A stretch of DNA of 44,381 bases. Source: Shinella sp. (lineage in GTDB: Bacteria; Pseudomonadota; Alphaproteobacteria; Rhizobiales; Rhizobiaceae). Positions within the stretch are counted from its first letter, which is position 1. Every line of letters starts with the position of its first letter. This document shows positions 1 through 7,034 of the stretch, piece after piece. The stretch lies in contig QFQX01000038.1 of NCBI GenBank assembly GCA_003248775.1, positions 1 to 44,381 on the forward strand. Reading direction: 5' to 3'. A program made the translations under genes and the position numbers. The notes under the pieces were generated by a model. It worked only from the letters and a program-made list of their open reading frames with translations. It did no database searches and was not told the DNA's origin.

Positions 1-301
1 TGGGAAAGGTGCCGTCATCCGCGCAGAGAGACCGAGTTCGTCCGGAAAAACACACCGAACGGGGCGCCGGAAGGTGTCACATATTTTTACTTTACGAGGC
101 AGCTTCCAGCGCCCCGACCGCACCCCCTGGCTGAAAGGCTGAAGAGGGAAACCGAAATGAAGCAGACCACGGCGGGAGACCGCGCGTGAAGGTTTCGGCG
201 CGTCCGGTTGGCGGAGAACCCGGGTACGCATGGCAAGCAGGAATCGAACTGGAGACCTGCACGACAAAAATAAAGAGCCTGCTATGAATCCCGAGAAACG
301 A
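1..301. other. Intergenic stretch at window edge, no gene recognised
   Basis: No convincing coding region is seen on either strand. The segment lies downstream of the lysE-like gene, which is on the minus strand. It contains a short B12-box-like string at 248-260 and a T-arm-like string at 241-250, but neither sits in a complete riboswitch or tRNA (see rejected items). A ten-codon reading frame at 157-189 has a fair upstream purine stretch but nothing else to support it. Confidence 0.4.
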
Positions 302-877
302 TCAGACCCAGCCGACGACCTGACTGGTCAGTGCAACGGCGAAAAAGACCAGAAAGCCGGCGGCGACACGCCCGATCAGAGCCGGATGACGCCGGCTGAT
401 CAGGCCCAGGATCGCGGAGCCGAAGCACAGCCAGAGGCTTGCGACCACGAGAATCAGCCCGGCAAGAACACCGAGATAGGCAAAGGTTGCAGGGAAGCCG
501 ACCGGCGGCACCAGCACGAGGCCAATGATCAGCCCCTTCGGGTTCATCACCGTGGTCCAGTAGACGGCACGCGCGTCGATATAGCTGTCATCGGCGGATT
601 GCGCCGGCATGACCCAGAGCTTGACGGCAAGCGTCAGCACCCAGGCGGCGGCGCAGAGCCGCACGGCATTGGCAGCCAGCGGCTGGCTTTCCAGCCATGG
701 ACCGGCAAACGTCACCAGAGGAATGACTGTCGTCATATAACCGGCAATCTCGCCCCCCATCAGCGGCAGGGAGCGCCGCACGCCCTTTGCCGCACCCGAA
801 AGCGCCAGCAGGGTATTGGTCGGCCCCGGTGTCAGCAGCAAGAGGAGCACGGCGGCGGCAAAGGCGAGAAGGCTCAT
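302..877 (-). CDS. LysE/RhtB-family amino-acid exporter
   Basis: This is a predicted inner-membrane exporter of about 191 residues, the usual length for LysE/RhtB proteins, which export amino acids such as lysine, threonine or homoserine lactone by proton-coupled transport. The N-terminus holds the family signature in the first membrane helix, LLLLLTPGPTNTLLA, and further hydrophobic helices follow, with the helix-breaking MNPKG motif near the middle (family: NPK). I start at the ATG at 875-877 because the protein then begins directly with the first helix and a GGA sits about nine bases upstream; the frame stays open 14 codons further. It stands alone, downstream of the acetyltransferase gene on the same strand. 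Family is clear; the substrate cannot be read from sequence. Confidence 0.87.
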   Translation of the reverse strand: MSLLAFAAAVLLLLLTPGPTNTLLALSGAAKGVRRSLPLMGGEIAGYMTTVIPLVTFAGPWLESQPLAANAVRLCAAAWVLTLAVKLWVMPAQSADDSYIDARAVYWTTVMNPKGLIIGLVLVPPVGFPATFAYLGVLAGLILVVASLWLCFGSAILGLISRRHPALIGRVAAGFLVFFAVALTSQVVGWV

Positions 878-970
878 GGACGTTTTCCGGTGAACAGTAC
901 GGGGGTCACCATAGCGCAAACGATGCGCTGTGAATTGACACGGGTCAACGTTTCGGCGGCTTTCGATTTC

Positions 971-1528
971 TCATGTGAGCGGCAATGGCCTTGCCGGATT
1001 GCCGACCACGGTTGCGCCTGCCGGAACGTCGCGGGTCACCACGGCGCCCGCTCCCACGATCGCACCGTCGCCAATGGTGATGCCGGCAAGGATCACCGCC
1101 GCCCCGCCGATCCAAACGTCACGGCCGATGGTGACTGGCTTGGCGATCTCGATACCCGCGGCGCGCAGGGCCGTCTCCTTATGGTGTTCTGCACAATAGA
1201 TCTGCACCGCCGGTCCCAGCATGGAGCCATCACCGATCGAAACCCTGGCGCTGTCGAGGATGACACAGCCGGCATTGAGATAGACGCGCTCGCCCAGCGT
1301 GATATTGAAGCCATATCCGCAATGGAACGGTGCTTCGATGAAAGCGCCTTCGCCGAAACCGGCAAAGAGCGACCGGAGTTCGGGGCCCGCCGGACCGCGC
1401 TCCGCCGGCGGCAGGATGTTATGGCGATGGACCGCCTCTCGCGCCCTGTTGCGCAGCAGGTCGAGTTCCGGATCGATGCAGTTGTACCAGAGGCCTGCGG
1501 CCATCTTCTCCCGTTCGCTTGCCGTCAT
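971..1528 (-). CDS. Maltose/galactoside O-acetyltransferase family (Maa/LacA/NodL type)
   Basis: This 185-residue protein belongs to the CoA-dependent sugar O-acetyltransferases with a left-handed beta-helix. An N-terminal Mac domain (MTASEREKMAAGLWYN onward) is followed by hexapeptide repeats from about residue 70 to the end. The catalytic-type histidine lies in the segment CAEHHKE near the middle, and the C-terminus closes with the family pattern VVGNPAR. These enzymes acetylate a sugar hydroxyl; NodL of rhizobia is a relative, but no nod genes are nearby, so a detoxifying or housekeeping role is likelier. The frame opens with a GTG at 1531, but the ATG at 1528 has GGGAG six bases upstream and is preferred. 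It lies 48 bases downstream of the amidotransferase gene and may share its transcript. Confidence 0.88.
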   Translation of the reverse strand: MTASEREKMAAGLWYNCIDPELDLLRNRAREAVHRHNILPPAERGPAGPELRSLFAGFGEGAFIEAPFHCGYGFNITLGERVYLNAGCVILDSARVSIGDGSMLGPAVQIYCAEHHKETALRAAGIEIAKPVTIGRDVWIGGAAVILAGITIGDGAIVGAGAVVTRDVPAGATVVGNPARPLPLT

Positions 1529-1576
1529 CACCCTCTCCCGCGCTTAGATCGTCGTGCAGAGCCGTTCGGCCTGTCG

Positions 1577-2284
1577 TCAGATGCGGGATACCCAGGCGCG
1601 GGCAATCGCAAGGCCAGCCGCCTCTGCGGCCGGTCCTTGCGTCTCGGCATATTGCGGATGACGGGTCAGCCAGCCGGGCTCCTTGCGCTCGACCAGTTCC
1701 GGGAACAGGCGGTTCCATTCCGCGACAACCGAACGGTTCGCCTCGAAATGAAACTGCATGCCATAGGCGGCGCGTCCCACGCGGAAAGCCTGATTGGCGG
1801 CAACGCCATTGCCGGCGAGATGCACGGCGCCGGGCGGAAGGGTGAACGTGTCGTCGTGCCACTGGAAGGAGAGGAAGTCTCCACCCGCCTGCTCAGCGGC
1901 GGAGATCACCGGATCGTCCTTGCCCTCGCTCGTCGGGGAAATGCTGCGCCAGCCGAATTCGGGGGCGGCGCCGATCAGGTTTTCGCCGCCATAGGCTCGG
2001 GCCAGTATCTGGCTGCCGAGACAGATGCCAAGCACGGCCTTGCCGGCCTCCGCATATTCGCGCATCAGCGCCGCAAGCGCCGGAAGGTAAGGATGCTTTT
2101 CGTCGTCACGCGCGTTCTGCTCGCCGCCGAGCACGACGAGAGCGTCATGCTCGTCAACACTCACCGGCAACGGTTCTCCGGCATAGGCGCGGATTACCTC
2201 AACGGTCGCTCCGGCCTCGGCAAGCGCTATGCCCACCTGGCCCGGATCCGAATAGCCGGTGTTTTCGATAATCGCCACGCGCAT
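1577..2284 (-). CDS. Class I glutamine amidotransferase-like protein
   Basis: This 235-residue protein is a stand-alone class I glutamine amidotransferase domain (GMP-synthase type). The catalytic triad is visible: nucleophile Cys88 in GICLGSQ, and His179 and Glu181 in QFHFE. Stand-alone members hydrolyse gamma-glutamyl amides, for example gamma-glutamyl-GABA hydrolase or unspecified GMP-synthase-like proteins; no synthase partner is encoded beside it, so the true acceptor or substrate is unknown. The open frame continues far upstream, but that extension has no protein character and overlaps the DoxX gene out of frame, so I place the start at the ATG 2282-2284 (MRVAIIENTG). It follows the doxX-like gene by 89 bases on the same strand. 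Confidence 0.85.
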   Translation of the reverse strand: MRVAIIENTGYSDPGQVGIALAEAGATVEVIRAYAGEPLPVSVDEHDALVVLGGEQNARDDEKHPYLPALAALMREYAEAGKAVLGICLGSQILARAYGGENLIGAAPEFGWRSISPTSEGKDDPVISAAEQAGGDFLSFQWHDDTFTLPPGAVHLAGNGVAANQAFRVGRAAYGMQFHFEANRSVVAEWNRLFPELVERKEPGWLTRHPQYAETQGPAAEAAGLAIARAWVSRI

Positions 2285-2373
2285 GGTCCGTCTCCCGCCG
2301 ATTCGCCCGGCGAGGAGATGACCACGACGGAGGGCGCTCTTCAAGCCTGTGAACGGCCGGTCAGCGGCAGGCT

Positions 2374-2820
2374 TCAGAAGAGTTTCCCGAGACACGCATC
2401 GACCGAATGGCGATTGCCGCCCCGGAAGGCGAAGAACAGGAAGATCGCCGCCCAGAGGATCGACTTTTCCGCGCCGCCCAGTCCCTCGGCCTTCACGATC
2501 CCATGGAAATAGACCGTGACCAGCAACACGATCATCGCCGCAAAGGAGGCAGGACGGGTGAAGAGCCCGACGGCGACCAGAATGCCGCCGAAGAATTCGG
2601 TCGCCGAAAGAAGCGGAGACCAGAAGACACCGGGGTAAAATCCGAGGCTCTCGACCATTCCCACGGCGCCGAAGGGGTTTATGATCTTGCCGTAACCATG
2701 GGTGACCAGCAGAACGCCGGCGAGCACACGAAGCACGGTTTCCACCGTCTCGTAACCTCCGGCATAGACGGGCTGAAGCTGGGGAACGATCAGCCGGTCG
2801 CGATCGACGGGGTTGGGCAT
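2374..2820 (-). CDS. DoxX-family membrane protein
   Basis: This 148-residue protein has four predicted membrane helices and the DoxX/DoxD-family layout: RVLAGVLLVTHGYGKI in the first helix, then a glycine-rich loop, FFGGILVAVGLFTRPA, and two C-terminal helices. DoxX proteins are small quinone-pool or redox-associated membrane proteins; in most bacteria the role is undefined, with links to oxidative stress and thiosulfate oxidation. The gene is divergent from the Rdx-family gene, which carries a redox CxxC motif, with 164 bases between the two starts. It probably leads a short transcript with the downstream amidotransferase. Family assignment is firm; function is not. Confidence 0.83.
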   Translation of the reverse strand: MPNPVDRDRLIVPQLQPVYAGGYETVETVLRVLAGVLLVTHGYGKIINPFGAVGMVESLGFYPGVFWSPLLSATEFFGGILVAVGLFTRPASFAAMIVLLVTVYFHGIVKAEGLGGAEKSILWAAIFLFFAFRGGNRHSVDACLGKLF

Positions 2821-2984
2821 ATCGGCACTCCTTGGTTGGTTTTCCGGGTTTTGTTTTCCGGGTCTCGGTTCCTGTGGTTATGCTAATGACCGGGGCGGCA
2901 GGCTTGCTCAAGCGGCCCACGGTAAAAACATGATTATTTAAGTTAACTTTGTCGTGAAGACGAGTGATGAAGAACGGAAAAACG

Positions 2985-3305
2985 ATGAGTGAGAAGCCAC
3001 GGGTCACGATACTTTACTGCACCCAGTGCAACTGGCTGCTGCGCGCCGGCTGGATGGCGCAGGAGCTGCTGCAGACCTTTCCGGAAAGCCTTGGCGAGGT
3101 GGCGCTCATTCCCGGCACCGGCGGCAATTTCGAGATCCGGGTCGATGGCGACCTGATCTGGGAGCGCAAGCGCGATGGCGGCTTTCCCGGCCCGAAGGAA
3201 CTGAAGCAGCGGCTGCGCGACATCATCGAGCCCGAGCGCGATCTCGGCCACACCGACCGGGTGAAGGAGGCAACCGGCGAGAACGGCACCCCGGACGGGA
3301 ACTGA
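2985..3305 (+). CDS. Rdx-family (SelT/SelW/SelH) thioredoxin-like protein
   Basis: This 106-residue cytosolic protein belongs to the Rdx family, cysteine homologues of selenoprotein W. The N-terminal strand leads into the redox motif CTQC (YCTQCNWLLRAGWMAQELL), followed by GTGGNFEIRVDGDLIWERK and the FPGPKELKQRLRD helix, as in other alphaproteobacterial members. No in-frame TGA codon is present, so it is the cysteine form. It is thought to act in thiol redox reactions, but the partner is unknown. I start at the ATG at 2985, with CGGAAA upstream; GTG 2964 and ATG 2967 also lie in frame but add a tail not typical of the family. It is divergent from the doxX-like gene and ends 49 bases from the convergent BA14K gene. 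Confidence 0.85.
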   Translation: MSEKPRVTILYCTQCNWLLRAGWMAQELLQTFPESLGEVALIPGTGGNFEIRVDGDLIWERKRDGGFPGPKELKQRLRDIIEPERDLGHTDRVKEATGENGTPDGN

Positions 3306-3306
3306 A

Positions 3307-3334
3307 AAAGGGGCGAGCTTTCGCCCACCCCTTT
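3307..3334 (+). terminator. Hairpin terminator after the Rdx gene
   Basis: Immediately after the stop codon, GGGCGA (3311-3316) pairs with TCGCCC (3321-3326) around a four-base loop. An outer, alternative pairing joins AAAGGGG (3307-3313) with CCCCTTT (3328-3334). It sits between convergent genes and could serve both. There is no long T tract, so strength is uncertain. Confidence 0.55.
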
Positions 3335-3354
3335 CCGCATTGCAGTTGGGCCGG

Positions 3355-3855
3355 TCAGTAGTAGGGCGACCTGCAGGTCTTGAAGTAACCGCTCGAGGAC
3401 AGGAACCTGTTCGTCTGCGGATTATAGGACTGGTAGCGGTCGAGGCACCAGCGAACGTGGCTGTTCCAGTTGCGTCCCTGCGGCATGCCATAAGCCGGCG
3501 GCGGCGGAGGACGACGGTAGACCGGCGGCGGTGGTGGCGGCGGACGGCGATAATAGCCGTCATCCCAGCCCGGAGGGCGCGGACGGCGGTAATCATCGTC
3601 CCAACGCGGCGGTGGCGGGCGTCGATAGCCATCGTCCCAGCCCGGAGGCGGTGGTGGCGGGCGATAGCCCGGCGGACGGCGGGTTTCGTAGCAGCCATAT
3701 GCGTCGCAGTAGGTCTGCACCTTGACGACACCGGACCGCTCTGCAGCGGCCGGCGCGACCTCCGTCATCGGCATTGCCGCCTGCGCTGCCACGGACGACA
3801 ATCCGACGAGGCCCAGTTGAGCACCCAGCAGGATTTTTCCAAACAATCTGATCAT
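3355..3855 (-). CDS. BA14K-family secreted protein with proline-rich repeats
   Basis: This 166-residue protein has a signal peptide (about residues 1-27, ending near AAQAA). A central tract of about 80 residues repeats units such as GWDDGYRRPPPP, varied in length, and a C-terminal BA14K-type module follows (WCLDRYQSYNPQTNRF, then a conserved second cysteine near the end). BA14K proteins are immunoreactive, lectin-like envelope proteins of Brucella and relatives. The proline-arginine-tyrosine tract is longer than in small family members and probably forms an extended, positively charged surface segment. The gene stands alone between the Rdx gene and tRNA-Leu. The imperfect tandem repeat is a candidate for length variation between strains. 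Confidence 0.82.
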   Translation of the reverse strand: MIRLFGKILLGAQLGLVGLSSVAAQAAMPMTEVAPAAAERSGVVKVQTYCDAYGCYETRRPPGYRPPPPPPGWDDGYRRPPPPRWDDDYRRPRPPGWDDGYYRRPPPPPPPVYRRPPPPPAYGMPQGRNWNSHVRWCLDRYQSYNPQTNRFLSSSGYFKTCRSPYY

Positions 3856-4114
3856 GTTACCTCCAGCCAGAAAACTTGCCCGCCATCAACGGACATCGGG
3901 AGCGCCCTTCCCCGCATCGGCAATTTCAAGCAGTCACGGCTTTATCTCCAGCCGTTTTGCTGCCTGCCGCCCGGAAAACGACGCCTGGCATCATCATCCC
4001 CGAACATGTTCAATCCTCCGCGACATCATGGCTTTTCCAAGACTGTTTTTCCCGGCTTTCCGGGCATCTTCCACCCTCCTTTCAATCTTCGACACGAAAA
4101 CTTCAAAAACCCGG

Positions 4115-4142
4115 TTGACAGTCGGAGTCGGCCCCTTTAAAC
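4115..4142 (+). promoter_or_regulatory. Probable sigma-70 promoter of tRNA-Leu
   Basis: A perfect -35 hexamer TTGACA (4115-4120) is followed after 16 bases by the AT-rich TTAAAC (4137-4142) as a -10 candidate. The mature tRNA begins about 11 bases further on, the right distance for a short leader. The remainder of the 298-base gap upstream (3856-4153) shows no gene. Confidence 0.6.
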
Positions 4143-4153
4143 GGCTCTTCGTC

Positions 4154-4240
4154 GCCCAGATGGCGGAATTGGTAGACGCGCCAGCTTCAGGTGCTGGTAC
4201 CCGAAAGGGTGTGGAGGTTCGAGTCCTCTTCTGGGCACCA
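4154..4240 (+). tRNA. tRNA-Leu (anticodon CAG)
   Basis: The 87-base class II tRNA folds completely. Its acceptor stem GCCCAGA (4154-4160) pairs with TCTGGGC (4230-4236), followed by discriminator A and an encoded CCA (4238-4240). The anticodon stem CCAGC/GCTGG encloses loop TTCAGGT with anticodon CAG at 4188-4190, reading CUG. A long variable arm typical of leucine tRNAs precedes the T arm with loop TTCGAGT. No integrated element follows the 3' end, although such tRNA ends are common phage and island attachment sites. Confidence 0.96.
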
Positions 4241-4345
4241 TTCCATTCTTGATCGCTGCCAGATCAAGTACTTAGCTTTAGAGACAATCGAAGTGAAACA
4301 ACCGGCTCCGGCCGGCACTCTTCGTTGTGTGCGGCCGGACGATGG

Positions 4346-5071
4346 TCAGCGCGGCGGCTTTCGCGCCTCCGACAGTTCCTCGAAAAGCTCCAGCTGCATC
4401 GCCTGAATTTTCGACAGTCTTTCCCACTGCCCCACGAGAATATGGTCCAGCTTCTCATGCAGATGCCGGATCTCGAGTTCGGCCTTGAGATTGATCTGGT
4501 AATCGTTCTGCGAACGCAGCCGATCCTTCTCCTCCTGCCGGCGCTGGCTCATCATGATGAGCGGAGCCTGGAAGGCGGCGATCATCGACAGGAAGAGATT
4601 GAGCAGAATGAAGGGATAGGGATCGAAGTTCGTGAAAATCGCCGGGATGGCATTGATGAATATCCAGGCGAGGAGGAAGAAGAGGAAGGACAGGATGAAT
4701 GTCCAGGAACCGGCGAAAGAGGCGATCCGATCCGCAATACGGTCACCGAGGGTGATAGTCTCCTCGTAGCTTTCCTCGGTATTCTCCGTCACCACCTCAT
4801 GCGAGGCGATGCTCTCTATCACTTCCCGGTCGAGTTCACTCAACTGCCCGCGCTCGCGACGGATCATGTCCTCCACAGAGCGTCGGCGGCATTCCTGCAG
4901 GTCGTCGTGGCAGATCCAGCCGGTGGAACGCCAATCCGGCGTGGTCCGGTCCAGTTCTTCCGCAAGCGAGGGGCGCACCACATCGCAGGCCGTCATGTCA
5001 CGCGTCGATTTCAGGCGCTTGCAGACGCCGCAGGTTTCCTGGACATATTGACGGGCGGGATGATGCGGCAT
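4346..5071 (-). CDS. DUF1003 membrane protein with N-terminal cysteine cluster
   Basis: This 241-residue protein carries the DUF1003 core: the stretch GDRIADRIASFAGSW (about 109-123), two membrane helices (about 124-142 and 153-174) and the following QAPLIMMSQRRQEEKDRLR segment. A charged helical tail that is probably coiled-coil runs from about 176 to 235. Ahead of the core, cysteines at about 14, 17, 29, 54 and 61 (CGVC, then ICHDDLQEC) look like a small metal-binding region. The function of DUF1003 is unknown; magnesium-transport and membrane-stress roles have been suggested by its relatives. It is a single gene, convergent with tRNA-Leu. Confidence 0.8.
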   Translation of the reverse strand: MPHHPARQYVQETCGVCKRLKSTRDMTACDVVRPSLAEELDRTTPDWRSTGWICHDDLQECRRRSVEDMIRRERGQLSELDREVIESIASHEVVTENTEESYEETITLGDRIADRIASFAGSWTFILSFLFFLLAWIFINAIPAIFTNFDPYPFILLNLFLSMIAAFQAPLIMMSQRRQEEKDRLRSQNDYQINLKAELEIRHLHEKLDHILVGQWERLSKIQAMQLELFEELSEARKPPR

Positions 5072-5151
5072 GGCGACGGCCTCCGATGCGGGTGACGAAT
5101 CGCGGCCATGGTGGCGACGCTTGCCGGAGGAGGCAAGCGATCCGTTACCGT

Positions 5152-5556
5152 TCAGTCGATGTTGCGTGGATTGACGCCCGGATACCAGCCCTTGGACGGA
5201 GGATTGCGACCTTCGAAGATCATACCATCCTTGGAGCAGCGATAAATCACCACGGGAACGCCGTCACCGCTTCGAAGGGGGCTGTCGCGGCCCCGATCGA
5301 CGAAGCGCGTCGTGGTGTGACAATCGTAGCCGGAGTCGGAAGAAAAGCCGCCGGGCGGCATGGGGCGGACGCCGGGCAGGTCGGAATAGGAGCCGCCACC
5401 CGATTTATCGAAGGTATTCGGCAGGCGAAACTTGTCGGCGGCCGATGCTGTGTCGAGAAGGGACGAGAAAGAAACGGCAACAGCCAGCCCCGCCATCAGG
5501 GCGCGCCTCAAGCCCCCCAGCTTCGGTCCCTGCTTCATCCGTTGCCTGTCCGACAT
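5152..5556 (-). CDS. Small secreted protein, unknown function
   Basis: I do not recognise this 134-residue protein. It has a basic N-terminus and a hydrophobic stretch (about residues 16-40) that reads as a Sec signal peptide cleaved near DTASA-AD. The mature part is about 95 residues, rich in glycine and proline, with two cysteines (in GYDCHTTTR and VIYRCSKDG) that could form a disulfide. The start at 5556 is chosen because GAGG lies five bases upstream; ATGs at 5574 and 5538 are alternatives. The gene lies between the DUF1003 gene and the NlpC/P60 gene on the same strand but with gaps of 80 and 143 bases, so it is probably transcribed alone. Confidence 0.6.
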   Translation of the reverse strand: MSDRQRMKQGPKLGGLRRALMAGLAVAVSFSSLLDTASAADKFRLPNTFDKSGGGSYSDLPGVRPMPPGGFSSDSGYDCHTTTRFVDRGRDSPLRSGDGVPVVIYRCSKDGMIFEGRNPPSKGWYPGVNPRNID

Positions 5557-5699
5557 CACGTCCTCACTTCGCATTGACGCGATCCGCCGCGATCCTTTGC
5601 CGGCCGATCATTTCGTTATCAGATATAATGACAGCGCTATCCTTACGAAAAGGGGGATACGCATTTGTGATCGGTGCGTGGCTTTCAGGCAACTTGCCT

Positions 5700-6569
5700 T
5701 CAGGCAACCGGGCGGCGGTAGCCGGTCGGCATCTCGTAGAGCCAGCCGATGCGCTTGACGGCGGCTTCAAAATCCTCGCGGGCAACGGTCATGGTGTGGC
5801 CGTTGGCATGAAGAAGCGTTCCTTCGTCCTCCATGATGCCGGCATGCCCCTTCCAGAAGACCAGATCGCCGCGGCGAAGCTCGTCGCGCGAAACGACCGC
5901 GCCGAGGCCTGCGGCCTGCATGTCGGAATCGCGCGGCGCGCTTCTTCCGGTCATTTGCAGGGAGAGCTGCACGAGGCCCGAGCAATCGATGCCGAAACCC
6001 GAACGCCCGCCCCAGAGATAAGGCGTTTCAAGGAAGCGGGCGGCAATGGCGACATAATCGTCATCAAGCCATGAGCCGACCGGCAGACAATGGCTCGCGA
6101 CGATGGCGCGGCCGTCCGCCAGGAGATGATAGCGCGTGCCCCGCGTTTCGGCCTCGCCGACGACTGTGATGCGGCTGCCCATGGAGAGAGCCGACGACAC
6201 GGGGAAACGCAGGTCTGGCCCCGGATAAACGAAGGTGCGCGGCACAACGACGTGATGGGTGGGGGCGGCTTCAGCGCTGGAAAGCACCGTCTCCGGCAGG
6301 TAACCGACATAACCGTCTGCCTTCGCCTTCACCCAGGCGAAGCCGCCTGCCCTGTCGAACACGGTGACCTCTTCGCCAAGGAGAAGTTCGGTGTCGATAC
6401 CGGCGGCAAGGTCCGGCCTTGGCCGCAGGGCCGCGACGGGAACGGCGAGCCTAGCCGGCGTGCCCTCGACGAAACGGGCCGCTTCCACCTGCCCTTTGAG
6501 CGCGGCATCCGCGAGATCGGCACGGTAGGCGTTGAGCCTGCGATCGAGGGTGGTTTCGGTGTTGCTCAT
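5700..6569 (-). CDS. NlpC/P60 (C40) peptidase with two SH3b domains
   Basis: This 289-residue protein has two bacterial SH3-like segments (about 38-95 and 108-162) followed by a C-terminal NlpC/P60 domain. The catalytic cysteine is C196 in FGIDCSGL and the catalytic histidine H242 in GHAGIM, with H254 as the third polar residue. Such enzymes cut the D-Glu-to-diamino-acid bond of peptidoglycan stem peptides. No signal peptide is visible, so a cytoplasmic role in murein peptide recycling, like YkfC of Bacillus, fits better than wall hydrolysis. It begins 7 bases after the MarR gene and lies downstream of a leucyl aminopeptidase, which could finish degradation of the released peptides (inference from context). 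Confidence 0.87.
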   Translation of the reverse strand: MSNTETTLDRRLNAYRADLADAALKGQVEAARFVEGTPARLAVPVAALRPRPDLAAGIDTELLLGEEVTVFDRAGGFAWVKAKADGYVGYLPETVLSSAEAAPTHHVVVPRTFVYPGPDLRFPVSSALSMGSRITVVGEAETRGTRYHLLADGRAIVASHCLPVGSWLDDDYVAIAARFLETPYLWGGRSGFGIDCSGLVQLSLQMTGRSAPRDSDMQAAGLGAVVSRDELRRGDLVFWKGHAGIMEDEGTLLHANGHTMTVAREDFEAAVKRIGWLYEMPTGYRRPVA

Positions 6570-6576
6570 GGATGTC

Positions 6577-6927
6577 TCAATAGCCCAGCTTGCGGCCCTG
6601 CTCGATGATCAGGTCGCCGAATTTTTCGAGGAACAGTGCGCCGCCCACAGTGCGCTTGACGATGACGCTGCGGCGGTCGCGCTCGTCACGAACGCGGTCC
6701 ACCAGGCCCATCTCGCCCATGGTATCGAGGGCGCGGGTGATGACCGGCTTGGTGACGTTCAATGTCGCGGCAAGCCCGCGCACGGTATGTGGCGGCGGCA
6801 CGAGGTAAATCTCCAGAAGGATCGCCATCTGGCGCAACGTCAGGTCGCGCTTGTCCTGCTGCACCTGCTGCAGCGTCACCTTGTGCCAGAGGCCGAGCGC
6901 CTCCGTGGCGGTCAGTTCAACAGTCAT
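6577..6927 (-). CDS. MarR-like winged-helix regulator (short)
   Basis: This 116-residue protein carries a winged helix-turn-helix region (about 28-95). The recognition segment is LAATLNVTKPVITRALDTM and the wing is DERDRRSVIVKRT, a typical MarR layout. It lacks the long C-terminal dimerisation helices of full MarR proteins (usually 140-160 residues). It forms a two-gene unit with the NlpC/P60 peptidase (7-base gap) and lies 107 bases downstream of the leucyl aminopeptidase; it probably regulates this group. The start region is unusual: a 14-base sequence containing the ATG is present twice in perfect tandem (6915-6928 and 6929-6942). The upstream copy therefore provides an out-of-frame ATG that ends five codons later in a TGA overlapping the true ATG. 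Confidence 0.78.
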   Translation of the reverse strand: MTVELTATEALGLWHKVTLQQVQQDKRDLTLRQMAILLEIYLVPPPHTVRGLAATLNVTKPVITRALDTMGEMGLVDRVRDERDRRSVIVKRTVGGALFLEKFGDLIIEQGRKLGY

Positions 6928-7000
6928 GGTTCAACAGTCATGGGCGGATCCGCGACGTCGTTTGCGCATTTCTTTTCCGGCAATCGCCGCGGCATTGCAA

Positions 7001-7025
7001 GAGCGGCGACCACAGGCCGCCGCTC
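7001..7025 (-). terminator. Hairpin between aminopeptidase and MarR genes
   Basis: GAGCGGCG (7001-7008) pairs with CGCCGCTC (7018-7025) just downstream of the aminopeptidase stop codon. There is no T tract on the minus strand, so it may be a weak or partial terminator, or an RNA-stabilising hairpin that lets the downstream MarR and peptidase genes be read at a lower level. Confidence 0.4.
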
Positions 7026-7034
7026 TCGGTGTCA

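Noticed and set aside
248..260. B12-box-like ACTGGAGACCTGC suggesting a cobalamin riboswitch
   Set aside because: The core of the riboswitch (the CCCGCAACTG and GCCACTG motifs) is missing, and the following gene is on the opposite strand.
241..262. T-arm-like string (GGAATCGAAC) suggesting a minus-strand tRNA
   Set aside because: The T stem does not pair and no anticodon or acceptor stem can be formed around it.
230..2512. Long plus-strand open frame of 760 codons
   Set aside because: It is antisense to four well-supported minus-strand genes and has low-complexity, Arg/Gly/His-rich composition typical of high-GC shadow frames.
4154..4240. tRNA-Leu as an island attachment site
   Set aside because: No integrase and no repeat of the tRNA 3' end are seen in the window.
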